From Curvibacter cyanobacteriorum (lineage in GTDB: Bacteria; Pseudomonadota; Gammaproteobacteria; Burkholderiales; Burkholderiaceae_C), in contig NZ_JAQSIP010000003.1 in assembly GCF_028649475.1 (NCBI RefSeq), positions 558,001 through 622,000 of the forward strand: DNA of 64,000 nucleotides, in the 5' to 3' direction. The translations under genes were made by a program, and so were the position numbers. The notes beneath the pieces are model-generated. The model ran no database searches. It was not told where the DNA came from and saw only the letters and a list, made by a program, of their open reading frames with translations. Shown here one piece after another: positions 18,083-25,973 of the stretch. Positions within the stretch are counted from its first letter, which is position 1. Each line of letters begins with the position of its first letter.

Positions 18083-19060
18083 TCAGTCGAGCGTGGCGCC
18101 CGTGTCCTTGACCACTTTTTGCCAGCGCGCCAGGTCCTCACGCACCAGTTCGCTGAGCTGGGCGGCACTGCCTTTGTAGGGTTCGCAGCCCACCGCGGCC
18201 AGCCGCTCGATGACGTCTTTCTGGTCCAGCGCCTTGACCACCTCCTGCTGCAATTGGGCCACGATGGCGGCGGGCGTGCCAGCCGGCGCAAACAGCCCGT
18301 ACCAAGGGGTTTGGCCAAAGCCCTTGAGGGTTTCGCCCATCGTGGGACTGTCGGGCAGGGCCGCGATGCGCTTCGGGTTGACGACCCCAATGACCTTGAG
18401 TTTGCCGGTCTTGATGAAGGCAATCGACGAGGGCAGGCTTTGCACCGACAGCGGCACCTGCCCGCCCACCACATCGGTGGCCGCGGCGGCCGAGCCCTTG
18501 TAGGGGATGTGCTGCAGGTCAATGCCGGCCGCCTTCTGCAGCATCTCGCCAATCAAGTGGTTGAGGGTGCCGTTGCCCGCCGAGGCGATGGCGTATTTAC
18601 CGGGGCTGGCCTTGGCCAAGGCGATCAGCTCAGCCAGGTTGCGGGCCGGGAAGCTGGGGTTGGCCACCAGCACATAGCCGGCGGTGGCCACGGGGGCGAT
18701 GGGCTCGAAGTCCTTGATCGGATCGAAGCCGGTGTTCTTGTAAAGCCAGGGGTTGATCACTTGAGCGCTGTCGGCGGTCAGCAACAGCGTGTAGCCATCG
18801 GGTTTGGCGCGGGCCGTGGCGGCCGTCCCCACGTTGCCGCCGGCACCCGGCCGGTTGTCCACCAACACCGACTGACCCAATTGTTCGCCCAGCTTCTGGG
18901 CCAGCACGCGGGCGATGGCGTCATTGGCGCCGCCAGCGGCTTGGGGGACCACCACGGTGATCGGCTTGCTGGGATAACGCTCTTGCGCGAGCGCCGCCAG
19001 GGGGCTGCAGGCCAGCCAGGTGCTCAGGGTGCGGCGTGAGAGGGTCAGGGGGCGGTTCAT
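18083..19060 (-). CDS. Tripartite tricarboxylate transporter substrate-binding protein (Bug family)
   Basis: A 325-residue second Bug protein. A signal peptide (about residues 1-25) is followed by YPSKPITVVVPQAAGGANDA, VDNRPGAGGNVGTAATARAK and AIASAGNGTLNHLIGE. It aligns in layout with the protein at 1667-2638 but is clearly divergent. No membrane transporter genes are adjacent. Ligand unknown. Confidence 0.9.
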   Translation of the reverse strand: MNRPLTLSRRTLSTWLACSPLAALAQERYPSKPITVVVPQAAGGANDAIARVLAQKLGEQLGQSVLVDNRPGAGGNVGTAATARAKPDGYTLLLTADSAQVINPWLYKNTGFDPIKDFEPIAPVATAGYVLVANPSFPARNLAELIALAKASPGKYAIASAGNGTLNHLIGEMLQKAAGIDLQHIPYKGSAAAATDVVGGQVPLSVQSLPSSIAFIKTGKLKVIGVVNPKRIAALPDSPTMGETLKGFGQTPWYGLFAPAGTPAAIVAQLQQEVVKALDQKDVIERLAAVGCEPYKGSAAQLSELVREDLARWQKVVKDTGATLD

Positions 19061-19285
19061 GGGCTGAGGTCTCCTTGTGCCATGGGGTGCAGGGTGGGGC
19101 GCCGAGTGGGGTGGGGCGCTCCCGGCGATTCATGGCGATCGAGCATACGTCAGCGTCGCGGCGGCGGGCAGGTGGTTTGCCCGGGGCCGTGGGGCGTGTG
19201 CGTCGGGCGTTGCCTTGTCGGAGTGCCCGGGACCGGGTCAGCCCCGGGGCCGTCAGCCTGCACCCAGGGCTGCTTTCAAAATTTT

Positions 19286-19313
19286 TTGGTGGTCCGGCAA
19301 AAATATGTATAAT
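19286..19313 (+). promoter_or_regulatory. Sigma-70 promoter of the tRNA-Gly cluster
   Basis: A perfect -10 TATAAT (19308-19313) with a -35-like TTGGTG 16 bases upstream, about 70 bases before the first tRNA. The local sequence is AT-rich in an otherwise GC-rich region. The roughly 320-bp gap from 19061 holds nothing else I recognise. Confidence 0.7.
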
Positions 19314-19381
19314 TTGAGGCTCTGCTGAACACGCTCGGTACCCACTGGGCAGCTCAGCAGGCAGACTTCGCAAGAAGTTTT

Positions 19382-19457
19382 GCGGGAATAGCTCAGTTGG
19401 TAGAGCGCAACCTTGCCAAGGTTGAGGTCGAGAGTTCGAGACTCTTTTCCCGCTCCA
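19382..19457 (+). tRNA. tRNA-Gly(GCC), copy 1
   Basis: A 76-nt cloverleaf with acceptor GCGGGAA / TTCCCGC, D-arm AGCTCAGTTGGTAGAGC, anticodon GCC in ACCTTGCCAAGGT, T-arm GAGAGTTCGAGACTC and an encoded CCA. Confidence 0.97.
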
Positions 19458-19555
19458 GATTCAGTCGCTGCGGTTTGGCTCGCGGTGGCAGGGTTCGGTC
19501 AGCAATGGCCGCATCCGGTGGGGGCTTGCGGTGCAAGCACCTGCAAAACGGTTAC

Positions 19556-19631
19556 GCGGGAATAGCTCAGTTGGTAGAGCGCAACCTTGCCAAGGTTGAG
19601 GTCGAGAGTTCGAGACTCTTTTCCCGCTCCA
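19556..19631 (+). tRNA. tRNA-Gly(GCC), copy 2
   Basis: Identical in sequence to copy 1, with encoded CCA; it starts exactly 174 bases after copy 1. Confidence 0.97.
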
Positions 19632-19729
19632 AGTTCAGTCGCTGCGGTTTGGCTCGTGGCGGCAGGGTTCGGTCAGCAATGACCGCATCCGGTGGGGGCT
19701 TGCTGTGCAAGCACCTGCAAAACGGTTAC

Positions 19730-19805
19730 GCGGGAATAGCTCAGTTGGTAGAGCGCAACCTTGCCAAGGTTGAGGTCGAGAGTTCGAGACTCTTTTCCCG
19801 CTCCA
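19730..19805 (+). tRNA. tRNA-Gly(GCC), copy 3
   Basis: Identical in sequence to copies 1 and 2; it starts exactly 174 bases after copy 2. Confidence 0.97.
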
Positions 19806-19903
19806 AACACCGCCGCTGCGGTTTGGCTCGTGGCGGCAGGGTTCGGTCAGCAATGACCGCATCCGGTGGGGGCTTGCGGTGCAAGCACCCGCAAAACGGT
19901 TAC

Positions 19904-19979
19904 GCGGGAATAGCTCAGTTGGTAGAGCGCAACCTTGCCAAGGTTGAGGTCGAGAGTTCGAGACTCTTTTCCCGCTCCA
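19904..19979 (+). tRNA. tRNA-Gly(GCC), copy 4
   Basis: Identical in sequence to the other three copies; it starts exactly 174 bases after copy 3 and is followed by the terminator. Confidence 0.97.
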
Positions 19980-19982
19980 AAT

Positions 19983-20012
19983 AAAAAAAGGAAGCTTCGG
20001 CTTCCTTTTTTT
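19983..20012 (+). terminator. Terminator of the tRNA-Gly cluster
   Basis: A GGAAGC / GCTTCC stem with a TTCG loop between an A7 run and a T run, directly after the fourth tRNA. Confidence 0.92.
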
Positions 20013-20157
20013 TGCGCCGCGTGGGCTGGGGTGGCCGCCTCTTGGGAGGGGTGTCCGGCGAGTGCGGGCTCCCACCCTTCAGGCGGCTGAACTGGCGTTG
20101 CTGCCATGGGGCGCTGCGGCTTGGAAGCCCGGCGGCTCGTGCTAGACTGCGCGCCGT

Positions 20158-20486
20158 GCCCGGATGGTGAAATTGGTAGACACAAGGGATCGTCAGACAA
20201 CGAGTCCCCCTTTGCCGGTAACGGTGAAGCAAGCTGTGGGTGAATTCAGGAGAGGCTAAAGCGCGAGCCAAGCCGATCGTGAGCCAAGCCAGAACTGCAG
20301 TTCTGGAAGGTGCAGAGACTACTGGAGAGGTCGAGCCCTCTTAATGACCAGCAAGAGCGCCCACTGCCCCACCAGGTCAAGCTGAGGGCAAAGAGATAGT
20401 CCATGCTGCGGGGAAACCGGCAGACAGAGCATGCTTAAAATCCCTCGACGCAAGTCGTACCGGTTCGATTCCGGTTCCGGGCACCA
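20158..20486 (+). tRNA. tRNA-Leu(UAA), interrupted by a group I intron
   Basis: The 5' exon (20158 to about 20190) has acceptor GCCCGGA, D-arm and the 5' side of the anticodon stem, AGGGA. The 3' exon (from about 20434) supplies TTAAAATCCCT, a long variable arm, T-arm CCGGTTCGATTCCGG, acceptor TCCGGGC and encoded CCA. Joined, they form a tRNA-Leu with anticodon TAA. Standard tRNA finders may miss it because of the insert. The 3' end doubles as the integration site of the genomic island, and a terminator follows at 20519. Confidence 0.88.
20191..20433 (+). ncRNA. Group I self-splicing intron in tRNA-Leu
   Basis: About 243 nt without an endonuclease gene. Core elements in order are P/Q-like segments (about 20236-20261, ending AGAGGCTAAAG), R (GGTGCAGAGACTA, 20309-20321) and S (AAAGAGATAGTCC, 20390-20402). 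GACTA in R pairs with TAGTC in S to form P7. The guide GTCCC (about 20203-20207) pairs with exon GGGAT to give P1 with the expected U-G pair at the 5' splice site. The layout resembles the small IC3 intron of Azoarcus tRNA-Ile. The 3' boundary is uncertain by one base: a terminal G would be 20433, but a 7-nt anticodon loop favours the exon starting at 20435. Confidence 0.85.
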
Positions 20487-20555
20487 TTTGATCGCCTCAG
20501 GCGGTCGCTAAACCCCTCAAAACCCGCACGGCTTCAGGCTCTGCGGGTTTTTCTT
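20466..20555 (+). repeat. attL-side direct repeat (tRNA-Leu 3' end plus terminator)
   Basis: Ninety bases that recur at 51933-52021 with a few mismatches and one missing base. An identical core of about 28 bases runs from the tRNA 3' GCACCA into the downstream region (20481-20508). Confidence 0.88.
20519..20554 (+). terminator. Terminator of tRNA-Leu
   Basis: An AAAACCCGCA / TGCGGGTTTT stem followed by TTCTT; it is part of the direct repeat and so is copied at the far end of the island. Confidence 0.85.
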
Positions 20556-20599
20556 GTCGCAGGTAGGCTCAAGGGGTAGCATCTCATCTCGGTATTTTT

Positions 20600-20620
20600 A
20601 CGGTACTTCGAACGGTACTT
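20600..20620 (+). other. Putative integrase arm-binding sites, left end
   Basis: Two direct copies of ACGGTACTT at 20600 and 20612, 12 bases apart, with an inverted TACCGTAAAAA at about 20643. The same motif with the same 12-base spacing occurs at the right end (51859 and 51871). Confidence 0.6.
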
Positions 20621-20658
20621 GGTAGATGCCGTAGGTCCAGATACCGTAAAAAGCCCCT

Positions 20659-21879
20659 ATGCCCCTCACCGATACCTTCATCAAGCAAGTCAAACCCTCA
20701 GGCAAGCCAGCGGGGGACAAGTATGCCGATGGCGCTGGCATGTTCCTTCTCGTCAAGGCGGCAGGCAAGTATTGGCGGATGGACTATGCGATCCACGGCA
20801 AGCGCAAGACGTTGGCCTTGGGTGTCTACCCGGAGGTGTCTCTGGCCAAGGCTCGCCAAAGGCGCGAAGATGCCAAGAAGCTGTTGGCTGATGGGCTCGA
20901 TCCCAGCCAGGCCAAGCGGGAGGAAAAGTTACACCGCGCTGCAGCTGCCTCCAACACCTTCGAGGCAATCGCGCGCTTGTGGTTGACGGCGACGGCAGCC
21001 AGTCGTGCTGAGTCCACCCAGGGAAAAGTCCAAACCTGGCTGGAGAAGGATGTTTTTCCCTCCATCGGTGCTAGCCCCATCACCTCAATTGGCCCGCGTG
21101 ATGTTTTGGCCGTGGTGCGCAAGATCGAAGCACGTAAGGCGTTTGACACCGCTCACCGCGTGAATCAGATCTGCGGCCAGGTGTTTCGCTTTGCTGTCGC
21201 CGAGGGCTCTGCTGAGCGCGATGTGACCACGGATCTGCGTGGAGCCCTGCAGCGTGCCGAAAAGACGCATTACGCTGCTGTCACGGATCCCTCCCAGCTG
21301 GGGCCCCTGCTGCGGGCTATTCATGCGTACACGGGCTACCCCGTCGCCAGTGCTGCACTCAAGCTGACGCCGCTGGTGTTCGTCCGGCCTGGCGAGCTGC
21401 GCTCAGCGGAGTGGACTGAGTTTGATCTGGAGGCCGCCGAATGGCGCATCCCTGGTGCCAAGATGAAGATGAAGAACGATCACCTCGTCCCCCTGAGTCG
21501 CCAGGCAGTAGCGATTCTGCAGGAGCTACAACCAATCACCGGGCACGGCCGGTATGTTTTTCCCAGCATGCGCACTGGCGAACGTTGCATGTCCGAGAAC
21601 ACCGTCAATGCAGCCTTGCGGGGCATGGGGTACAGCAACGAGGTACAGACCGCCCATGGCTTCCGTGCAACGGCCCGAACGATCATGGATGAGGTGCTGG
21701 GCGAGCGTGTGGACTTGATCGAGCACCAGCTTGCTCATGCCGTCAAAGACCCCAATGGCCGCGCCTACAACCGCACGGCTCACCTGCCAGCCCGGCGCGA
21801 AATGATGCAGCGATGGGCGGACTACCTGGACAAGCTGCGCCAGGGGGCTGATGTGATCCAACTGCGTGCGAACGGGTGA
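20659..21879 (+). CDS. int: Tyrosine-type site-specific integrase (P4 family)
   Basis: A 406-residue integrase. An N-terminal arm-binding domain (DUF4102-like, residues 1-90, with YADGAGMFLLVKAAGKYW) is followed by a core-binding domain (about 95-195) and the catalytic domain. Catalytic residues are the arginine in FVRPGELRS, the HGFRAT histidine-arginine pair, HQLAH and Y370 in AYNRTAHL. It inserts the island into the tRNA-Leu 3' end and, with an AlpA-like factor, should excise it. It is transcribed away from the tRNA, the normal orientation. Confidence 0.95.
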   Translation: MPLTDTFIKQVKPSGKPAGDKYADGAGMFLLVKAAGKYWRMDYAIHGKRKTLALGVYPEVSLAKARQRREDAKKLLADGLDPSQAKREEKLHRAAAASNTFEAIARLWLTATAASRAESTQGKVQTWLEKDVFPSIGASPITSIGPRDVLAVVRKIEARKAFDTAHRVNQICGQVFRFAVAEGSAERDVTTDLRGALQRAEKTHYAAVTDPSQLGPLLRAIHAYTGYPVASAALKLTPLVFVRPGELRSAEWTEFDLEAAEWRIPGAKMKMKNDHLVPLSRQAVAILQELQPITGHGRYVFPSMRTGERCMSENTVNAALRGMGYSNEVQTAHGFRATARTIMDEVLGERVDLIEHQLAHAVKDPNGRAYNRTAHLPARREMMQRWADYLDKLRQGADVIQLRANG

Positions 21880-21883
21880 GCTG

Positions 21884-22330
21884 ATGGTTCGGATCGACTT
21901 TGATCATTGGGGCGCCCAAAGCAAAGTTTTGCGTGCGCGGGGGAATCCCGAGAACGCTGCAGAGTTGTTGCGTCTGATTGCAAGCCAGCTCAGCGCTGGA
22001 ACACCTTTGCCCGAGCCGTTCGCTCAGTACCTTGCGGGTGCGATAGAGGCCGCGATGCATGAGCCCGCTGCGCACCGAGGAACTGCGTTGGCTAGGAAGC
22101 TCCACCTCACTGCCGCCAGTGGTCGGCCAAAGAAGGGGCTGGATGAGTACAGAGTTGGACGCCTTTACCACCGGCTGCGCCGTCGCAGGGTGACTTCCGA
22201 GGTCGTGTACGAAGTTTTGGGAAAGCGCTTCAAAGCCTCAGAGTCAACGTTGAAGCGAGCAGTGGAAGCTTACGACTACGACACATGGGGGTGGAGGCGC
22301 GAACTCATGGACGAGCTCACCGACAAGTGA
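21884..22330 (+). CDS. Hypothetical island protein
   Basis: 148 residues from an ATG just after the integrase stop with GGTGAG upstream; a GTG at 21866 is an alternative. The C-terminal half is basic (GRLYHRLRRRRVTSEVVYEVLG) and looks helical, with a helix-turn-helix-like stretch (KRFKASESTLKRAVEAY). I do not recognise the family. Position next to int suggests a role in regulation or replication of the element. Confidence 0.6.
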   Translation: MVRIDFDHWGAQSKVLRARGNPENAAELLRLIASQLSAGTPLPEPFAQYLAGAIEAAMHEPAAHRGTALARKLHLTAASGRPKKGLDEYRVGRLYHRLRRRRVTSEVVYEVLGKRFKASESTLKRAVEAYDYDTWGWRRELMDELTDK

Positions 22331-22454
22331 GTGAATATCCCAGGTCAAAAGTCCAAGACCCTTTTGAACTGGACGGCACGATACAGGCTGGCGAGACTTG
22401 AGGCCATTCGAGACACACCACCCCGGTGTGTCCGTCACCTCAAGAGAGATCCTC

Positions 22455-22664
22455 ATGGCCGCTATCCCTACTTCCGCCGTCAACTTCGACGACCTTCCCG
22501 ACAGTGCGCTTGTCGCACTCGACGTCGTGACCACCGTCACGGGCGTTTCCAAAGCGACTGTCTGGCGCATGGTCCAGCGCGGCTCCTTGCCCGCCCCCCG
22601 GAAAATTTCCCTTCGCGCAACGCGTTGGCACGTGGGCGAATTGCGCGCCTTCCTGGCTGCCTAA
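22455..22664 (+). CDS. AlpA-like small DNA-binding regulator (excisionase type)
   Basis: 69 residues. The helix-turn-helix block VVTTVTGVSKATVWRMVQRG and the following PAPRKISLRATRWHVGELRA match the AlpA/HTH_17 pattern, in which a specific residue order (S-T-W-R, then P-x-P, then W) is typical. AlpA proteins activate integrase or act as excision factors for P4-like elements. ATG 22455 is preceded by AAGAGAGAT. Confidence 0.82.
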   Translation: MAAIPTSAVNFDDLPDSALVALDVVTTVTGVSKATVWRMVQRGSLPAPRKISLRATRWHVGELRAFLAA

Positions 22665-22727
22665 GGTCGAATTGCCATTTACCCCCGATATTGGCCGCTT
22701 CTATTCGACTCCGATCAGCTTCCTGCA

Positions 22728-23159
22728 ATGACCATTCGCCTTTCCCATCTGCCCGCCGCGGGCAACCTGCGCGACTTCACCGATGCCATCCACCGAGCGC
22801 GCGTCTGCGATGTCCGCAAGGCCCCCAAGACCACGATGCCGACCATCACCAACGATCTGCCCGAGGCAGGTTGTGGTGGCGCGTCGGCAGCTCCAGCCGC
22901 GCCTGTAGCAGCGTCGTCTGATGATCATCAGCCTGAACCCGACCCCGAGCCCCGACGACCGTCCTACCGGCCTGTCCTGATCACGTTTTCTGACCTACAG
23001 GAGCTGTTACGACTGCGACGGACTGCCGTGCATGAGTTGTCTCGCCAGGTAGGCTTCCCGGTGCCCATCATCGTCGGTAGGTCCAAGCGATGGATCCGCG
23101 TTGAGGTCGACCAGTGGATTGAGCAGCGCGCCGCCGCCAGAAAAGGGGCGCTCAAATGA
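22728..23159 (+). CDS. Second AlpA-like helix-turn-helix protein
   Basis: 143 residues. An N-terminal region of unknown fold is rich in Pro and Ala, including an acidic/proline tract. The C-terminal 60 residues resemble an HTH_17/AlpA domain (FSDLQELLRLRRTAVHELS, then PVPIIVGRSKRWIRVEVDQW). Its stop overlaps the start of the helicase gene by four bases, so both are probably cotranslated. It may regulate replication or excision. Confidence 0.7.
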   Translation: MTIRLSHLPAAGNLRDFTDAIHRARVCDVRKAPKTTMPTITNDLPEAGCGGASAAPAAPVAASSDDHQPEPDPEPRRPSYRPVLITFSDLQELLRLRRTAVHELSRQVGFPVPIIVGRSKRWIRVEVDQWIEQRAAARKGALK

Positions 23160-25798
23160 ACGCCCAAATGAATGAAGCCCCGCTGGCGGCAACCAGCGAG
23201 GCCTCTCAGGAAAAACAGCAGACACTCCATGATTTTCTCGCAAGTGGCGTGAGTGGGCAAGGGCGCGGCGCTCGCTTCACCAGGCTTGAGTACAGCGCGC
23301 CAATTGGGAAGGCCTTCTTCGTCTATGACGGGGAGCTGCAGAAGCGCACTAACAGCAATGGGACAGACGCTGTCGCACGCATCGTCGAATGCCACTCCAT
23401 CCAAGATCTGGAGGATGCCTTCAAAAGGGCCACTCACCGTGATGTTTTCGTTGGCGGCGTACCCTACGCTGACAGGTTGTTGATCACTACGAAAGATGCC
23501 AGGGCGGAGGGGAAAATCGCGCGCTCGAAAGACGATCTTCCTTTCCCTCGCGGACCTGGCGTCATGTTCCTGGACAACGACCACCCGACCAGGGAAGGTG
23601 ACGACCAGTTCGAGGCATACGCAGTCGCAGTCCCAGCCCTGGCGAAAGCCTCGTATGTGTTTGCCCCTAGTTCCTCTGCATGGCTTCATGATCCTGAGAC
23701 GGTAGAGCTTCTGAAGGGGGCTGGTGGTCAGCATTACGGCATCCCAGTGCAGGATGCAACGGACATCCCTCGCGCCATGAAGGCTCTACACGATAGGCTG
23801 GTGCTGGCTGGGATGGGGGCGGCTATCGTCACGCAGGCTGGGTCTATCCTGATCAGGTCCCCCGTTGACCTGGCAATGCGGTCGCCGAATCAGCCACTCT
23901 TTCAGCGTGCAGATTGCGGGGCAGGTGTGGTGCAAAAGAAAGTTGAGCACATCGGTTCGCATGCGGGCGAAGTTTTCCTGTTCGATACCCGGCTGATAGC
24001 GGACCTCAGCCCGAGTGAAATACATGACCTCGTGGCGGTCGAAGACAAGTTGAGGGCGAGTGTCGATATCAAGGCCCACGACGTCCGGACGTCTTGGGTG
24101 GAGGCACGCGTGCTTGCCGTCGCCGCACAGCAAGGCGTTTCGGACGAACAGGCGCGGAGGTTCTTGCATGTCATCGCCCTTGCATCCACAAAGGAACACA
24201 TCGACATCTGGCCGGGCCTGGTTGTGGAGTTCGCAGACGGCACGACCGTAGACGTGAGCGAATTACTCAAGAACCCCCACAAGTACGACGGTAACGCCTG
24301 CTGCGACCCGGTGGAGCCCGAGTATCGCGGTGGAGCACTGGTCGGGAAGTTCTACGCCGAGTCGTTGACCATTCACAGCTTCGCGCATGGCGGACGTACT
24401 TTCCACCTGCAGCACGAACCCGTCGACATCAGTGGGATACTGGCCCAGGTGCCAGGTTTGATGGGAGCGCTTACGCACGATGGCGAGGCCCCCTTGGGGC
24501 CTTCTGATACGTCTGAGGGAGAGCTCCCATCCATCAACATGACAGGGTGGGCTCCACCGACTGAGCCGCACCCGCTAGCGAGGTTCGTTGACATCAGCGA
24601 CCTTCCCAAGGTGCCTCGCATGATCATCCCCGGCTTGATCATGCACGGCGTGGTCTGCATCTCGGGCTCTCGGGGCGTGGGCAAGACGACCTGCCTGCTT
24701 CCTCTTGCCGCTGCTGCGGCGGGTCTCCATGCGCCTGGGTATGAGTTCGCCCCGAAGCACTGGCGCCATGTGATCTACATCTCCGAGCAGTTGGAGCAAG
24801 CCGCGATCATCATGGAGGGGCTGGTCAATCACGCGGGCTTGGGGATCCAGCGTGAGGACGTAAACGATCGCATGCACTTTGTTGATGCTTGCCGGCTGCC
24901 CCCAGAAAAGGTTGCCGAAGTCGGAAAGCTCTACAAAGAGCTGTTCACCCGACATATCGATGGCGTCAAGATTGACCCACTGGTTGTGTTTGACACCAAG
25001 TCTGCAGTGCTGAGCCTGGCTGACGAGAACGACAACGCGGAGGGGAGCAAGGCCATGGCACACCTCAAGCAGGGCTTTGAAGGCCTCCCTGTTTGGATCA
25101 TTGGGCATGTGACCAAGGCGAGCATGAACCAAGTCGATGCCAGCGCACTCACCCAGCGGGGAGCAGGATCTTTCGAGGACGATGCGGTACAGACTGCTTA
25201 CCTCATCGCGGACACATCCGGGGCACGTCGTCTGTGTTTGGGAAAGAAGCGGTTCGAAGCAGAGTGCGACTCCCTTGTCATCGAGTGCGGGTTTGCCAAG
25301 ACCCGCGCACTGGACGAATTCGGTGACGTGGAAGATGTCGGCATGAGATGGGGGATCGTCAAGAAACCGTTGGGCGACAGCGCAGTATTGCGTTTTGGGG
25401 GGGCTAAATCCAGCAAGGAACGGGAAGAAGGGGATCGGCGGGAGAGGATCCTCGATACTCTTCGTGCTGCCTCCAAACGTGGAGAGCCTCTCAACCGGAC
25501 CGACTTGAGGGAGATGCTGGGCGGCAACGCCCAAAAGCTCTCTGAGACGGTGACAGATCTCTGCAATGAGGGGTGGGTGATTGAGGTCGATGTCCCTGCC
25601 GAGCGACGACGAACCTCAACGAGGAAGAAGTTCCTCGTTGCCCTGACGACCGAAGAACACGATGCAGTCACCATCGACGGTAAGCCGGTGCCGCCCCATC
25701 TCCTCCAGATCCCCCCAAGTTGGTGCAAACCAACACCACCCGTTCCGGGCGTGGTCAAACCCGTCGCTAAAAACGATGAGGAAAGTTCAACCTGCTGA
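23156..25798 (+). CDS. RepA-like AAA+ helicase / replication protein
   Basis: 880 residues. The N-terminal 450 residues are not recognised, though their size and position suggest a primase-like or DNA-binding part. The middle has a RecA-like ATPase (AAA_25, RepA/KaiC type) with Walker A GSRGVGKTT at about residue 505, a Walker B-like PLVVFDTKS and the motif VWIIGHVTK. A winged-helix segment (RRERILDTLRAASKRGEPLN) follows near residue 760. The overlap with the AlpA-like gene, and the GC-rich repeats just after the stop, support replication of the excised island. ATG 23156 was chosen for the ATGA overlap; a second in-frame ATG lies 12 bases later. Confidence 0.72.
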   Translation: MNAQMNEAPLAATSEASQEKQQTLHDFLASGVSGQGRGARFTRLEYSAPIGKAFFVYDGELQKRTNSNGTDAVARIVECHSIQDLEDAFKRATHRDVFVGGVPYADRLLITTKDARAEGKIARSKDDLPFPRGPGVMFLDNDHPTREGDDQFEAYAVAVPALAKASYVFAPSSSAWLHDPETVELLKGAGGQHYGIPVQDATDIPRAMKALHDRLVLAGMGAAIVTQAGSILIRSPVDLAMRSPNQPLFQRADCGAGVVQKKVEHIGSHAGEVFLFDTRLIADLSPSEIHDLVAVEDKLRASVDIKAHDVRTSWVEARVLAVAAQQGVSDEQARRFLHVIALASTKEHIDIWPGLVVEFADGTTVDVSELLKNPHKYDGNACCDPVEPEYRGGALVGKFYAESLTIHSFAHGGRTFHLQHEPVDISGILAQVPGLMGALTHDGEAPLGPSDTSEGELPSINMTGWAPPTEPHPLARFVDISDLPKVPRMIIPGLIMHGVVCISGSRGVGKTTCLLPLAAAAAGLHAPGYEFAPKHWRHVIYISEQLEQAAIIMEGLVNHAGLGIQREDVNDRMHFVDACRLPPEKVAEVGKLYKELFTRHIDGVKIDPLVVFDTKSAVLSLADENDNAEGSKAMAHLKQGFEGLPVWIIGHVTKASMNQVDASALTQRGAGSFEDDAVQTAYLIADTSGARRLCLGKKRFEAECDSLVIECGFAKTRALDEFGDVEDVGMRWGIVKKPLGDSAVLRFGGAKSSKEREEGDRRERILDTLRAASKRGEPLNRTDLREMLGGNAQKLSETVTDLCNEGWVIEVDVPAERRRTSTRKKFLVALTTEEHDAVTIDGKPVPPHLLQIPPSWCKPTPPVPGVVKPVAKNDEESSTC

Positions 25799-25806
25799 AA
25801 GGCACG

Positions 25807-25950
25807 CCCATCCGTTCCGAAAGCACCCGTTCCCCTATAGAAAAAACATGGGGGAACGGGTGGGGGAGTGGCTTATTGCCACCCCCCCCCACCCTTCCAT
25901 TCCCCGATTGCTGGAACGACACGGAACGGGTGGGAACGGATGGAACCCCA
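25807..25950. repeat. Iteron-like repeats GGAACGGRTGGG, putative origin
   Basis: At least five related copies in both orientations: about 25807-25818 and 25824-25835 (minus), 25851-25866, 25923-25934 and 25933-25943 (plus), plus a degenerate copy near 25891-25905. A poly-C stretch interrupts them. They directly follow the helicase gene in a 175-base gap. Confidence 0.55.
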
Positions 25951-25973
25951 TCAACCCAACCCCTCTCGACACA

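Larger units (their letters stand above)
19382..19979 (+). repeat. 174-bp tandem repeat array carrying the four tRNA-Gly genes
   Basis: The tRNAs are spaced at 174, 174 and 174 bases. The three 98-base spacers are nearly identical and each holds a GCTTGC...GCAAGC hairpin. The array looks like recent unit duplication kept uniform by recombination. One promoter and one terminator serve all units. Confidence 0.9.

Noticed and set aside
19382-19979. Regular repeats and spacers suggesting a CRISPR array
   Set aside because: Repeats are 76-nt tRNAs and the spacers are nearly identical to each other; no cas genes.
19397-19984. A repetitive 195-residue open frame across the tRNA-Gly cluster
   Set aside because: It is only a translation of four tRNA genes and their spacers; the cloverleaf structures explain the repeats.
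23156-25798. Phage terminase or portal role for the large ATPase gene
   Set aside because: Walker motifs are of the RepA/KaiC type, a winged helix follows, and no phage structural genes exist in the island.
25881-25893. Poly-C tract as a phase-variable switch
   Set aside because: It lies between genes inside the iteron-like region and not in a coding frame or an obvious promoter spacer.
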